Shown: positions 42,167 through 52,578, counted from the first letter of the stretch. The stretch: 64,000 nt of DNA from Halosimplex halobium (GCF_051414055.1 NZ_JBLKNX010000007.1:62001-126000); one strand, 5' to 3'. Notes: a model not told the origin generated them from the sequence alone. Translations and numbers: made by a program.

Positions 42167-42463
42167 TCACCGCGGCAGATCTTCGAGGTCCGTCCGGACC
42201 GTTTCGAGGAACTCCTCGTACAGCGGTGTCATCCCCGGAAATTCGATCTGCTCGACCCCTTCCTCGGTATGTTTTTCGTGGCCCTTCGTATCCTCGTGTG
42301 CGTTGTCGTACCGAAGGATCGTCTCCCCGTCGATCGTTCCGAAGTGGAGCGCGTATCGCCACCCGCTGGGGTACGCGTCGTCGTCGGTGGTGGCGATAGC
42401 CACGTCGACCACCTTGTCGCCTTCCGTGTACGACCAGTCGTCGACCGGGTGGTAGGGTGCCAT
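42167..42463 (-). CDS. TumE/DUF6516-like toxin candidate
   Basis: A 98-residue protein with VVDVAIATTDDDAYPSGWRY, the characteristic ILRYDNAHEDTKGHEKHTEE (about 52-71) and a C-terminal helix PLYEEFLETVRTDLEDLPR. The RYDNAH motif is typical of the TumE (DUF6516) toxin group. Together with the winged-helix gene downstream it forms a two-gene toxin-antitoxin-like operon. Activity is inferred from family resemblance. Confidence 0.78.
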   Translation of the reverse strand: MAPYHPVDDWSYTEGDKVVDVAIATTDDDAYPSGWRYALHFGTIDGETILRYDNAHEDTKGHEKHTEEGVEQIEFPGMTPLYEEFLETVRTDLEDLPR

Positions 42464-42469
42464 CCCTGC

Positions 42470-42489
42470 CTATGGCTTTGACACCATAG
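42470..42489. promoter_or_regulatory. inverted repeat at the TumE operon promoter
   Basis: CTATGG (42470-42475) and CCATAG (42484-42489) flank eight bases, about 6-26 bases before the TumE start. An AT-rich stretch (TTTTCATTC on the minus strand) overlaps it. It suits autoregulation by the operon's own winged-helix protein. Confidence 0.45.
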
Positions 42490-42597
42490 AATGAAAAGCC
42501 TGTGGGGGAAAGCACCATTTCACGGTCGATATCTCTGGTATCGAGTTTGCCGATGCGGAATTCAAGGAGGAGGGGTCTACGGACGGTTGAAGCTGGA

Positions 42598-42649
42598 GAT
42601 GACCGCCCGCTGGCGCTCGGTCGCCGGCGAACGGATGGGCGAAGACTGA
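42598..42649 (+). pseudogene. relic copy of the second cheF 3' end, with stop codon
   Basis: By hand count 48 of 52 bases are identical to 41650-41701, the last 17 codons and stop of the second cheF. In frame it reads MTARWRSVAGERMGED then TGA. Similarity ends sharply on the left. It marks the far edge of the TumE cassette, 948 bp from the intact copy. The 42464-42597 stretch between the cassette promoter and this relic has no gene. Confidence 0.8.
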
Positions 42650-42656
42650 CCGGCAC

Positions 42657-43133
42657 TCAGGGCGGGTTCTCCGCCTCGTTGATCCCGTCTAGACTTCCGC
42701 GTTCGTACGCGTCTCGCCACAGTTGCACGACTGCACGGGTGACCAGCGATACTTCCGAGACGGAGATACAGGACGGTTCGACCGGTCGGCTCGCTGCGTC
42801 CGGCGGCGGGTGGAAGTGTCGGTTCGGCGCGTCCGGTTTCGGGTGGCAGTCGAAGCGGAGATCCCGATCCAGATCGTCCGTGTAATGAACGGCGTAGTTG
42901 CCGGTGACGCTCCAGCGGACGTCGAGCCGGGCACTCGAGGCGTCCCCGATACCGTCGGCGAGTTCGACGGCGAGCGTCCCCGGGTTCAGCGGGTCGTCCA
43001 GCGCGGCGGTCTCGACGAGCGGTTCGCGGTCGACGAACAGGTCACGGATTTCGCGGAGCGCCCCCGCGTCGATCGGACCGAACCTTTCGTCTCTGTCTTC
43101 GTCGGTCGAGGACGCTGATTCGTCCTCTCTCAT
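42657..43133 (-). CDS. unknown protein paired with the winged-helix gene
   Basis: A 158-residue acidic protein. Notable segments are REIRDLFVDREPLVETAALD, LDVRWSVTGNYAVHYTDDLD, DLRFDCHPKPDAPNRHFHPP and a C-terminal helix LVTRAVVQLWRDAYERGSLD. Similar proteins next to similar winged-helix genes recur in haloarchaea, which suggests a toxin-antitoxin-like or regulatory pair. Its ATG overlaps the upstream TGA (ATGA), so translation is coupled. No catalytic motif is recognised. Confidence 0.7.
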   Translation of the reverse strand: MREDESASSTDEDRDERFGPIDAGALREIRDLFVDREPLVETAALDDPLNPGTLAVELADGIGDASSARLDVRWSVTGNYAVHYTDDLDRDLRFDCHPKPDAPNRHFHPPPDAASRPVEPSCISVSEVSLVTRAVVQLWRDAYERGSLDGINEAENPP

Positions 43134-43732
43134 GTGATGGCCGACGTATCCTCGTCGTCGTCCCCGTCTCGGCCGGCGAGGTGTCCCGCGCGCTGGGCGT
43201 CGGCGATCGCCAGCGCCGCCTGCGCGAGCGCGAGGTTGCGACGGGTAGTCTGCCACTCCGTGAGTACGGACCCGTGTTCGCTGTCTGCGTCGGCCACGTC
43301 CAGCTCGCGGGCGAACTCCTCTGGCGAGTCGACGCCGTACTCCTCGCGCCACTCCCGGATCGTCGCCTTCATGTCGGCGATCCCGGCGCTGATCTCCTCC
43401 GTCGACCGGTCCTGCAGGAGCGACTGGGCGTGTTCAGTCACGATGGCTGTCTCCGACCGCCGGTACAGCGTCGTCCCGCCGTCTTCCGCCGTTGCGACCT
43501 CGCCCGCGTCGGCCAGCGTCCGCAGGTGCTTGCGCGCGGTCGTCGGTGACGTGCGGGCGCGCTCGGCGATTTCGTCGGCGGATTCGCCGTCGTACGTCCG
43601 CCGAACGACCTCGTAGACCCGCTCGAACGGCGTCGTCTCGTCGACCCACTCCTCCTCGACGATCTCGTTCACGTCCCGGCTGTCGCCGTCTCTGTCCCCC
43701 CGTGGTTGACCCGGTGGTTCGTCTTCAGTCAT
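43130..43732 (-). CDS. winged-helix transcriptional regulator
   Basis: A 200-residue protein with a helix-turn-helix at about 45-105 (FERVYEVVRRTYDGESADEI, then ARTSPTTARKHLRTLADAGE and a wing TTLYRRSET). The rest is helical (ISAGIADMKATIREWREEYG; NLALAQAALAIADAQRAGHL) and likely dimerises or binds the partner encoded downstream. I recall a DUF7342 label for this haloarchaeal family but cannot confirm. A palindrome and TATA box precede it. Confidence 0.75.
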   Translation of the reverse strand: MTEDEPPGQPRGDRDGDSRDVNEIVEEEWVDETTPFERVYEVVRRTYDGESADEIAERARTSPTTARKHLRTLADAGEVATAEDGGTTLYRRSETAIVTEHAQSLLQDRSTEEISAGIADMKATIREWREEYGVDSPEEFARELDVADADSEHGSVLTEWQTTRRNLALAQAALAIADAQRAGHLAGRDGDDDEDTSAIT

Positions 43733-43753
43733 CTACTTCACTGTTGTTCGCAC

Positions 43754-43783
43754 AAATATAAGAATTCGTGGATCAGTATACTG
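43754..43783 (-). promoter_or_regulatory. TATA box and palindromic operator of the winged-helix pair
   Basis: The minus-strand box CTTATATTT (43754-43762) is centred 26 bases before the ATG (43732), giving a leaderless transcript. Just upstream lies the perfect palindrome CAGTATACTG (43774-43783), extended imperfectly to 16 bases. Its position upstream of TATA could serve activation or repression. Confidence 0.6.
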
Positions 43784-43958
43784 GTCTTATCTGTCGTCAG
43801 GATCGCACTGCGACCCTGAGTTCGACGTAGTCGAGGGACCCCGCAAGCTCACGATAGATGCCCCCCGCGGACGCACGGTCGCAGGTAACACTAGAGGAGC
43901 AGTATCGACTACCAAGAGCGGCAATAGTATTTTGTGTGTCCGTCTGGCGCACATCTGT
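43784..43958. other. gap before the ribbon-helix-helix gene
   Basis: No gene seen. AGTATTTTG at 43926-43934 lies about 29 bases before ATG 43959 and is a likely TATA box for that gene. Confidence 0.5.
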
Positions 43959-44234
43959 ATGTCGAACACCGATTCGGACGGGAACGAGCCCAAAATCGAC
44001 CGGATCAACCTCCAGATCTCGCGTTCATTTCTCGATGTGGTCGACGAGACGTGGCGGGAGCATGGATTCAACAACCGAAGCGAATTCATCCGATACGCAC
44101 TGCGTGATTCGGTGAACCATCCAGAAGGCGCTGGCGTCTGGAAGGATCTGGCGATCAGTGAAGCACAGTTCCACGAGTGCGAGGGGATTTCGAGCGACGA
44201 GATGCGGGAGAAGTACGGGACAGACGCCAGGTGA
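43959..44234 (+). CDS. ribbon-helix-helix (CopG-like) protein
   Basis: A 91-residue protein starting MSNTDSDGNEPKIDRINLQI. The strand KIDRINLQIS followed by RSFLDVVDETWREHGFNNRS and EFIRYALRDSV is the classic RHH fold: a DNA-binding strand, helix A, and helix B beginning NRSEFIR. The C-terminal part (VWKDLAISEAQFHECEGISS) is an acidic helix region that may bind a partner. No partner toxin is adjacent on this strand. I chose ATG 43959 to match the leaderless spacing. Confidence 0.8.
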   Translation: MSNTDSDGNEPKIDRINLQISRSFLDVVDETWREHGFNNRSEFIRYALRDSVNHPEGAGVWKDLAISEAQFHECEGISSDEMREKYGTDAR

Positions 44235-44365
44235 CGACTGAACAGGTCGGTCACGGGAATTCGGGCGCGGGGATCGGTCGATTCTGAAGGAGACGACCGC
44301 ACCAGACCACGCGCGTCAGATCCGTCGCCCAGAAAGTTGAAAGTGGCAGGCGACGACGAACACGT

Positions 44366-45565
44366 ATGAGCATCGATACGGCGGTGGTCCTCGCGGCGGG
44401 TGAGGGGACGCGGCTGCGGCCGCTGACTCGCAACCGGCCCAAGCCGATGTTGCCGGCGGCCAACCGGCCGATCCTGGAGTACGTCTTCGACGCCTTGGTC
44501 GCGGCGGACGTGCGGCAGATCGTGGTCGTGGTGGGGTACAAGCGCGGGCGGGTGCAGGACCACTTCGGGCCGACCTACGACGGGGTCGACCTGGAGTACG
44601 TCACCCAGCGCAAACAGCTCGGCAGCGGGCACGCCCTCCTCCAGGCCCGCGAGGCCGTCGACGGGCCGGCGCTGGTCGTCAACGGCGACCGCGTCATCGA
44701 CGCCAACATCGTCCGCGACGTGGTCCGGGAGTTCGAGGACAGCGGCGAGCCCTCGATGGCCGTCCTCGAACGGCCCGAGACCAGCCAGTACGGCGCGGTC
44801 GTCCTCCACGAGGGCGACGTGGCCGAACTCGTCGAGAAACCCGACACCGACGAGTACCGACTGATCAACGCCGGCGTCTACGCGTTCGAATCGTCCGTGT
44901 TCGACGCGATCGACGCGACCGACCGCTCGGACGGCGAACTCGCGCTGACCGACACCATCGGGCGGCTGATGGACGACGGCCGGGTTCGCGGGGTGCGGAC
45001 CGAGGGGATGTGGGTCGACGCGACCTACCCCTGGGACCTGCTGGCGGTGGCCGACGAGGTGCTCGCCCGGGGCCACGTCGACGAGCCCGCGCGAAGCGAG
45101 CGCGACGCGGACGTGTGGGTCGACCCCGCGGCGACCGTCCACGACGCCGCAGTCCTGCAGGGGCCGGTCGTGGTCGGTCCGGACTGCGAGGTCGGCCCCG
45201 GTGCCGTGGTCGGCCCCGGCGCGGCGCTGGGCCAGAACGTGACTGTGGGCGCGAACGCGACCGTCCGGAGTTCCGTCCTCGACACGGACACGCGCGTCGA
45301 GTCGGGGTCGACGCTCATCGACGCCGTCACCGGCCAGGACGTGACCCTCGGCGCGGGGACGGTCGTCCCGGGCGGCCCCGCCGACGTGCGCGTCGGGCGC
45401 GAGGTGTTCGAAGACCAGCGGCTGGGCGCCGTCGTCGCAGACCGCGTGACCGCCGAGGGCGACGCGAGCTTCGCCCCGGGGACGCTCGTCGGCCCCGACG
45501 CGCACATCGGGACGAGCGTCCGCGCGGGCGGGACGATCGCCGGCGGTGCGGAGGTGGTTCGATGA
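44366..45565 (+). CDS. sugar-1-phosphate nucleotidylyltransferase with left-handed beta-helix (GlmU-like)
   Basis: The N-terminal domain has the nucleotidyltransferase signature VVLAAGEGTRLRPLTRNRPK (about 7-26) and FVEKP-type LVEKPDTDEY. From about 245 on, hexapeptide repeats (VVVGPDCEVGPGAVVGPGAA) form a left-handed beta-helix. Archaeal relatives are bifunctional glucosamine-1-phosphate acetyltransferase/uridyltransferases. With glmS next door this is the likely source of UDP-GlcNAc. The TGA overlaps an ATG that opens a mini-ORF leading to glmS. Confidence 0.88.
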   Translation: MSIDTAVVLAAGEGTRLRPLTRNRPKPMLPAANRPILEYVFDALVAADVRQIVVVVGYKRGRVQDHFGPTYDGVDLEYVTQRKQLGSGHALLQAREAVDGPALVVNGDRVIDANIVRDVVREFEDSGEPSMAVLERPETSQYGAVVLHEGDVAELVEKPDTDEYRLINAGVYAFESSVFDAIDATDRSDGELALTDTIGRLMDDGRVRGVRTEGMWVDATYPWDLLAVADEVLARGHVDEPARSERDADVWVDPAATVHDAAVLQGPVVVGPDCEVGPGAVVGPGAALGQNVTVGANATVRSSVLDTDTRVESGSTLIDAVTGQDVTLGAGTVVPGGPADVRVGREVFEDQRLGAVVADRVTAEGDASFAPGTLVGPDAHIGTSVRAGGTIAGGAEVVR

Positions 45566-45626
45566 ACGGACGCGGTGGACCTGCGATGGACGGACGTGAA
45601 ACCGAACGAAACGAGGTGACTGGCTA

Positions 45627-45627
<1 letters not shown>
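45562..45627 (+). CDS. 21-residue mini-ORF bridging glmU-like and glmS
   Basis: ATG 45562 overlaps the upstream stop (ATGA). The frame reads MNGRGGPAMDGRETERNEVT followed by G and ends in TAA (45625-45627), which overlaps the glmS ATG (TAATG). A strong ribosome site GAGGTGA (45613-45619) for glmS lies inside it. Structure matches the secF-secD bridge. Translation not proven. Confidence 0.4.
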
Positions 45628-47435
<1,808 letters not shown>

Positions 47436-47472
47436 GGATCCGATACCGGCGACGATAATTCGACCGTACGCA

Positions 47473-47479
47473 TTTTATA
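47473..47479 (+). promoter_or_regulatory. TATA box of the ABC exporter operon
   Basis: TTTTATA lies 58 bases before ATG 47537, so transcription would start near 47503 with a roughly 35-base leader. It marks a separate transcription unit for the glycan operon. Confidence 0.55.
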
Positions 47480-47536
47480 CCGGCGTCTGCGATACCGCTG
47501 TAGGAGCCCAGCGGGCACGGCTCGTTAGCGCGACCA

Positions 47537-49324
47537 ATGAGCGACGAAATCACCCTCGAAGAGAAAGCACGGGCGCTTGCTAGAGTCGCTCGATATCGGC
47601 CACTGTTCACAGTCGGAATTGTCGCGTTCAGCGTATTCGCCGCGCTGTTCGAAGGTATCGGTCTGAGCTTTCTGTTACCGATAATCGAACTGGCTCGCGG
47701 GAGCGGAGACCCGAGCGGATACATGGAGTTGTTCGTCGCTGGCTACGAGACAGTCGGCATCCCGTTCACACTCGAGTATGTGGTTGTGGGCGTCGCAGCG
47801 GTGATGACTGTTCGGTACTCCTCGAGCTTCCTCGTTGCGTGGCTGAAGGCCGCGCTGAGAGAGACATACGTCCGTCATCTTCGGGTCGAGTCGTTCGATC
47901 ACGCACTGGATGCCGAAGTCGCATACTTCGACGACGAGGGATCGGATGATATTCTCAACGCGATCGTTACCCAGTCCACTTACGCGGGTCGAACGATACA
48001 ACGAGTCGTTAATCTGGTCCAACAGGGATTCCTGACGGCGATGTACGGTATCGTCGCACTGGTGATGGCGCCCCGACTGACCGTCGTATCGGTTGTCGTC
48101 CTCGGTGGACTTGCCGTGGTCTTTCGGACGGTTCTAGAGTCTGGCTATTCAGTTGGCGACCGCGTCGCGGAGGCCAACGAATCCATTCAGACGGCCGCTC
48201 AGGCCGGAACACAGGGGATTCGGGACGTGAAGCTGTTTGGATTGAAAACCGAGCTGTTTGACCGGTTCCGGACCGCGACCGATCGGCTCGTTCAGGCTCG
48301 AGTCAAACTTCGCCGGAATGAGGCGGCACTGGACAACTTCTATCAGTTGGCGACAGCGGTCGTCGTCTTCCTCCTGATCTACGTCGCGCTCCGGATAGCG
48401 AATCTCTCGCTCGCGAGCCTCGGCGTGTTCCTGTTCGCGATGTTTCGACTCGCGCCGCGCGCGAGTACGCTGAACAACTATTTCTACCAACTCGAAAGCG
48501 ACCTCCCACATCTCGTTCGGACGCAGGAATTCATTGACGAACTCGCGACCCGTGCCGAACCATCGACGGGAGTCGAAGCAGTTCCCGACCGGATCGACCG
48601 AGTTGCCTTCGAGGATGTCTCGTTCAGTTATGACGGTGAGGAACTGACGGTTCGGGATTTGTCATTCGCGGTGGACCGCGACGAGTTCGTCGCGTTCGTA
48701 GGGCCCTCCGGTGCCGGGAAATCGACTATCGTCTCGCTGTTGGCGCGACTGTACGAACCTGACGAGGGAACGATTACGGCCGGCGGGACGCCAATAGACG
48801 ACTTCGACCTGCGCGAGTGGCGTGAGAACGTCGCTGTGGTTCGACAGCAGCCGTTCGTGTTCAACGAAACGCTCCGATACAACGTGACTCTCGGGAACAG
48901 AGACGCATCCCGAACGGAAGTTGAACGGGCTTGCGAAATAGCCCAAGTAACCGAGTTTCTCGGGGAGTTGCCGAACGGATACGACACCGTCCTCGGTGAC
49001 GACGGCGTTCGGCTGTCGGGCGGCCAGCGTCAGCGGATAGCCATCGCCCGCGCACTACTGAAAGACGCGGACCTGCTCGTGTTGGATGAGGCGACGAGCG
49101 ACCTCGATACCGCACTGGAGGAACGCGTCCACGATGGCATCGAGTCGATGGACCGGGACTGCCTGATGTTCGTCGTCGCGCATCGGCTCTCTACTGTTCG
49201 GAACGCCGACCGGATCTACGCGATGGACAACGGCGAGATTGTCGAGACCGGTCCTCACGCAGAACTGATCGAAGACAACGGGACGTACGCAGACCTCTAT
49301 CAGCGGCAACTGGAGCAGCCATGA
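47537..49324 (+). CDS. ABC exporter, fused permease-ATPase (MsbA/flippase type)
   Basis: A half-transporter of 595 residues: six membrane helices in about 1-320, then an ATPase with Walker A GPSGAGKST (about 390-398), the Q-loop VRQQPFVFNE, signature LSGGQRQRIAIA and Walker B LLVLDEAT. In a glycan locus it probably flips a lipid-linked sugar or exports glycan precursors. Its TGA overlaps an ATG that opens a seven-codon frame leading toward the next gene. Confidence 0.9.
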   Translation: MSDEITLEEKARALARVARYRPLFTVGIVAFSVFAALFEGIGLSFLLPIIELARGSGDPSGYMELFVAGYETVGIPFTLEYVVVGVAAVMTVRYSSSFLVAWLKAALRETYVRHLRVESFDHALDAEVAYFDDEGSDDILNAIVTQSTYAGRTIQRVVNLVQQGFLTAMYGIVALVMAPRLTVVSVVVLGGLAVVFRTVLESGYSVGDRVAEANESIQTAAQAGTQGIRDVKLFGLKTELFDRFRTATDRLVQARVKLRRNEAALDNFYQLATAVVVFLLIYVALRIANLSLASLGVFLFAMFRLAPRASTLNNYFYQLESDLPHLVRTQEFIDELATRAEPSTGVEAVPDRIDRVAFEDVSFSYDGEELTVRDLSFAVDRDEFVAFVGPSGAGKSTIVSLLARLYEPDEGTITAGGTPIDDFDLREWRENVAVVRQQPFVFNETLRYNVTLGNRDASRTEVERACEIAQVTEFLGELPNGYDTVLGDDGVRLSGGQRQRIAIARALLKDADLLVLDEATSDLDTALEERVHDGIESMDRDCLMFVVAHRLSTVRNADRIYAMDNGEIVETGPHAELIEDNGTYADLYQRQLEQP

Positions 49325-49352
49325 CCACCACTCCGACAGATTGATACCACAG

Positions 49353-50387
49353 ATGGGACACCCCAGGACAATGATCGACGGTCGAAACGTGCTACTAACA
49401 GGCGGCGCCGGCTCCGTGGGGCGGATACTGATCCCCCGATTGCTCGACCAAGACCCGGAGGTGTTGCGGATTTTCGACAACAACGAACCGGGACTCGCGT
49501 CACTCAAGTCCGAGTTTGGTGACAACCAACGATGTCGGTTCCTTTCGGGCGATATTCGGGACAAAGATCGTCTGGAACGGGCGATGGAAGGAATCGATGT
49601 CGTCATCCACACGGCGGCGATGAAGCACGTCGATGTCTGTGAGTACAACCCCTTCGAGGCCGTCAAGACGAACACGCTGGGACTGCAGAACGTCGTCGAC
49701 ACCGCGATCGATGCGACGGTTCAGCGCGTCGTCTTCACCAGCAGCGACAAGGCGGTCAACCCCGCGAACACGATGGGAACGACGAAACTGCTCGGCGAGC
49801 GATTGATCACGGCCGGGAACAAACATCGCGGTCGCTCTGACCTCAGGCTCGCATCAGTCCGGTTCGGGAACGTCCTCAACTCCTCGCACTCGGTCGTGCC
49901 GCTGTTCGAACGCCAGATCCGCGACGGGGGGCCGGTAGAGTTGACGGACCGGCGGATGACCCGGTTTTTCCTGACACACGACGCCCTCTTCGAACTGGTT
50001 ACGGGCGCGCTCGAACTGACGAATGGCGGTGAGGTGTTCCTCGCGAAGATGCCTGCGATCCGTATCGAAGACCTCGCGACCGCGATGATCGAGACTGTGG
50101 CCCCAGAGTACGGTCACGACCCGAACGACATCGATGTCGAGATCGTGGGAAAGCGACCTGGAGAAACGTTCCACGAGGAGATCATGACTCGGAGGGAGAC
50201 CGACCGTGTCATCGAGAATGAGGATCTGTATGCGATCCCCCCGGAAAGTGGTGGCTATTTCTCCTACGAGGAGATTGAATCGTTCGAACCGGCGAACGAC
50301 GTAGTCCGGTCTTCCGCGGACGCGGAGACGCTCTCGAAGGACGAAATCGTCGACCTGCTCGAAGCGAACGGAGGTGTCACGGCATGA
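49353..50387 (+). CDS. nucleotide-sugar 4,6-dehydratase (CapD/PseB-like SDR)
   Basis: It has the Polysacc_synt_2 pattern: LLTGGAGSVGRILIP for NAD binding, DIRDKDRLERAMEGIDVVIH, AAMKHVDVCEYNPFEAVKTN and FTSSDKAVNPANTMGTTK. The catalytic Tyr of YxxxK is Met here (MGTTK), as in long WbpM/PglF dehydratases rather than in short PseB (Tyr). It likely removes water from UDP-GlcNAc to make a 4-keto-6-deoxy sugar. Starts at TTG 49341, ATG 49353 or ATG 49371 (MIDGRNVLLTGG) are possible. The stop overlaps the next start (ATGA). Confidence 0.85.
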   Translation: MGHPRTMIDGRNVLLTGGAGSVGRILIPRLLDQDPEVLRIFDNNEPGLASLKSEFGDNQRCRFLSGDIRDKDRLERAMEGIDVVIHTAAMKHVDVCEYNPFEAVKTNTLGLQNVVDTAIDATVQRVVFTSSDKAVNPANTMGTTKLLGERLITAGNKHRGRSDLRLASVRFGNVLNSSHSVVPLFERQIRDGGPVELTDRRMTRFFLTHDALFELVTGALELTNGGEVFLAKMPAIRIEDLATAMIETVAPEYGHDPNDIDVEIVGKRPGETFHEEIMTRRETDRVIENEDLYAIPPESGGYFSYEEIESFEPANDVVRSSADAETLSKDEIVDLLEANGGVTA

Positions 50388-51349
50388 GCGAAGTGCTCGT
50401 GACCGGGGGTGCAGGATTTATCGGCCGCTGGGTCGTCGCCGAGCTCCTCAACCGCGGATACGATGTCCACGTGCTCGACGACCTCTCGAACGGGTCGCGG
50501 CGGAACGTCGCGGCCTTCGAATCCAACGATGGGTTCCAGCTGACTGAAGGGAGTGTCCACGACGCCGATGTCGTGGCGGACTGTTTCCACGACGATCTCG
50601 ACGCCTGCCTCCATCTTGCCGCGGAAATCGACGTACAGGAGAGTCTCGACGACCCCGAATCGCACTACGAGGCGAACGTCGCCGGCACGCAGAACGTACT
50701 AGAGTCCTGCCGGCGATGGGATACGCGACTCGCGCTCGTCGGGACCTGTATGGTGTACGATGTCGCGAGCGCAGTCGACGACGCGGACGGGATCGACGAG
50801 TCTCACCCCGTCAAACCGGCGTCCCCGTACGCGGCGACGAAACTCGCTGCCGAGAACCTGGCCGAGGGGTACTATCATGGCTACGACCTCCCGGTGGTGA
50901 CACTCCGCCCGTTCAATACGTACGGCCCCTTCCAGCAGACGGGGATGGCCGGCGGTGTCGTCTCCATCTTCACCGACCGCGACCTGCGAGGTGAGCCGCT
51001 GAAGATCTTCGGCGATGGTACCCAGACACGTGACCTCCTGTACGCGACCGACTGCGCCCGATTTGTCGTCGAAGGCGCCTTCCACGACGACGCCGTCGGC
51101 GAGGTGATCAACGCCGGAACCGGCGAGGATGTCTCGATCAACGAACTCGCGGAACTGATCGCGAGCGACGGGACCGAGATACGCCACGTCGAACACCACC
51201 ACCCGCAGAGCGAAGTACAGAAGCTCCGGTGTGATCCGACCAAAGCTCGAGACTTGCTCGGATGGGAACCGGAAGTGAGTCTGGAGGAAGGTGTCGACCG
51301 CTTGCGAACGTGGCTGCGCGAGAACGACGCGAACGGAGGGAGTGAGTGA
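50384..51349 (+). CDS. NAD-dependent sugar epimerase/dehydratase
   Basis: An extended SDR of 321 residues. NAD motif VTGGAGFIGRWV, a Thr in GTCMVYDV, and YAATKLAAENL with the YxxxK pair. It resembles LegB/GalE-like enzymes of UDP-GlcNAc metabolism. With the dehydratase before and aminotransferase after, it may set the stereochemistry of the 4-keto sugar. Its ATG overlaps the previous stop, and its TGA overlaps a GTG of the next frame (GTGA). Confidence 0.87.
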   Translation: MSEVLVTGGAGFIGRWVVAELLNRGYDVHVLDDLSNGSRRNVAAFESNDGFQLTEGSVHDADVVADCFHDDLDACLHLAAEIDVQESLDDPESHYEANVAGTQNVLESCRRWDTRLALVGTCMVYDVASAVDDADGIDESHPVKPASPYAATKLAAENLAEGYYHGYDLPVVTLRPFNTYGPFQQTGMAGGVVSIFTDRDLRGEPLKIFGDGTQTRDLLYATDCARFVVEGAFHDDAVGEVINAGTGEDVSINELAELIASDGTEIRHVEHHHPQSEVQKLRCDPTKARDLLGWEPEVSLEEGVDRLRTWLRENDANGGSE

Positions 51350-51354
51350 CTGGT

Positions 51355-52545
51355 ATGGACGAGCGCATTCCCGCTCACTACGGTGGCGACCCGATCCGGG
51401 ACGCAGTGCTTGGGTACGGTGGACAGAGCATCGGCGACGAGGAGAAACAGCGGGTTCTAGATGTCCTGGACGGTGACTACATCACCCGCGGACCAACGGT
51501 CGACGAGTTCGAGGACCGCGTCGCCGATTTTCTGAACGTTGAGCACGCCATCGCGACGACCTCCGGGACGACGGCGCTCCACCTTGCGGGAGAGGGAGCG
51601 GGCTTCGGCCCGGGTGACGAGGTGATCACGACACCGCTGACGTTCGTCTCGACGGCTCACGCAGCGACGTACGCGGGTGCTGATCCCGTGTTCGCCGACA
51701 TCGATCCTCACCGGCGAGCGTTGGACCCCGATGCAGTACGCGAACAGATCACCGACGACACTGTGGGGTTGGTCCCGATGCACTACGCGGGCCATCCAGC
51801 CGATATCGAGGGTCTGCTTGACGTCGCAGACGAGTACGACCTGACCGTGCTCTGGGACGCCTGCCATGGGTTCGGTGGGACTTGGCGGGGTGAACCGCTC
51901 GGGTCCCAGCGGGACCTGGCGACGTTCAGTTTCCACCCGGTGAAGAACATCACGACCGGCGAGGGCGGCATGGTCGTCACCGACAACGACGACATCGCAG
52001 AGCGCGCACGCCGCTTGCGTTCGTTCGATATGAACTACGACCCGCCGGAACACGCGGACGAGCCCTGGTATCAGGTTGCCGAGGGCGTCGGCTACAACTA
52101 CAACGTCACCGACATCCAGGCGGCGCTCGGACTTGAACAGCTGGAGCGCCTTGAGGAGTTCAAAGAACGGCGCGACGAGATCATCGCTCGGTACGACGAG
52201 GCCTTCGCGGACGTTTCGGGGATCCGGACACCGCCCGACCCCGAGGAGTCCGACCCCATGTATCACCTCTACGCGGTCGAGATTCGTGACGAGTTTGGGT
52301 GTGACCGCGGTGAGTTCGTCAACGCGATGCACGACGAGAACGTTGGGGTGCAGGTCCACTATGTTCCGCTGCACTACCATCCGCTGTTTCAGGAGGAATA
52401 CGGGTGCGAGCGGGGAGACTTTCCGAATACTGAGCGCGTCTACGAAGGGCTGGTGAGTCTACCGCTGTTCCCAGGGATGGACGACAGCGACGTGGCGGAC
52501 GTTATCCAGGCGGTCGAGCGACTGCACCGGTACCACGCGGAGTAA
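51355..52545 (+). CDS. DegT/DnrJ/EryC1-family sugar aminotransferase (PseC-like)
   Basis: PLP-dependent transaminase for keto-sugars. The segment TTSGTTALHLA binds phosphate; DACHGFGGTWRG has the PLP Asp; FSFHPVKNITTGEGG contains the Schiff-base Lys (about 203). At roughly 396 residues it matches PseC/LegC. It would amino-transfer to C4 of the dehydratase product. GTG 51346 overlapping the upstream stop is an alternative start. Confidence 0.88.
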   Translation: MDERIPAHYGGDPIRDAVLGYGGQSIGDEEKQRVLDVLDGDYITRGPTVDEFEDRVADFLNVEHAIATTSGTTALHLAGEGAGFGPGDEVITTPLTFVSTAHAATYAGADPVFADIDPHRRALDPDAVREQITDDTVGLVPMHYAGHPADIEGLLDVADEYDLTVLWDACHGFGGTWRGEPLGSQRDLATFSFHPVKNITTGEGGMVVTDNDDIAERARRLRSFDMNYDPPEHADEPWYQVAEGVGYNYNVTDIQAALGLEQLERLEEFKERRDEIIARYDEAFADVSGIRTPPDPEESDPMYHLYAVEIRDEFGCDRGEFVNAMHDENVGVQVHYVPLHYHPLFQEEYGCERGDFPNTERVYEGLVSLPLFPGMDDSDVADVIQAVERLHRYHAE

Positions 52546-52578
52546 GTAACTTCACGTCGCCGGTCGTCTCTCGGTGGT

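Noticed and set aside
44235..44365. A small gene between the ribbon-helix-helix and GlmU-like genes
   Set aside because: No start with convincing codon use or length; only 131 bp.
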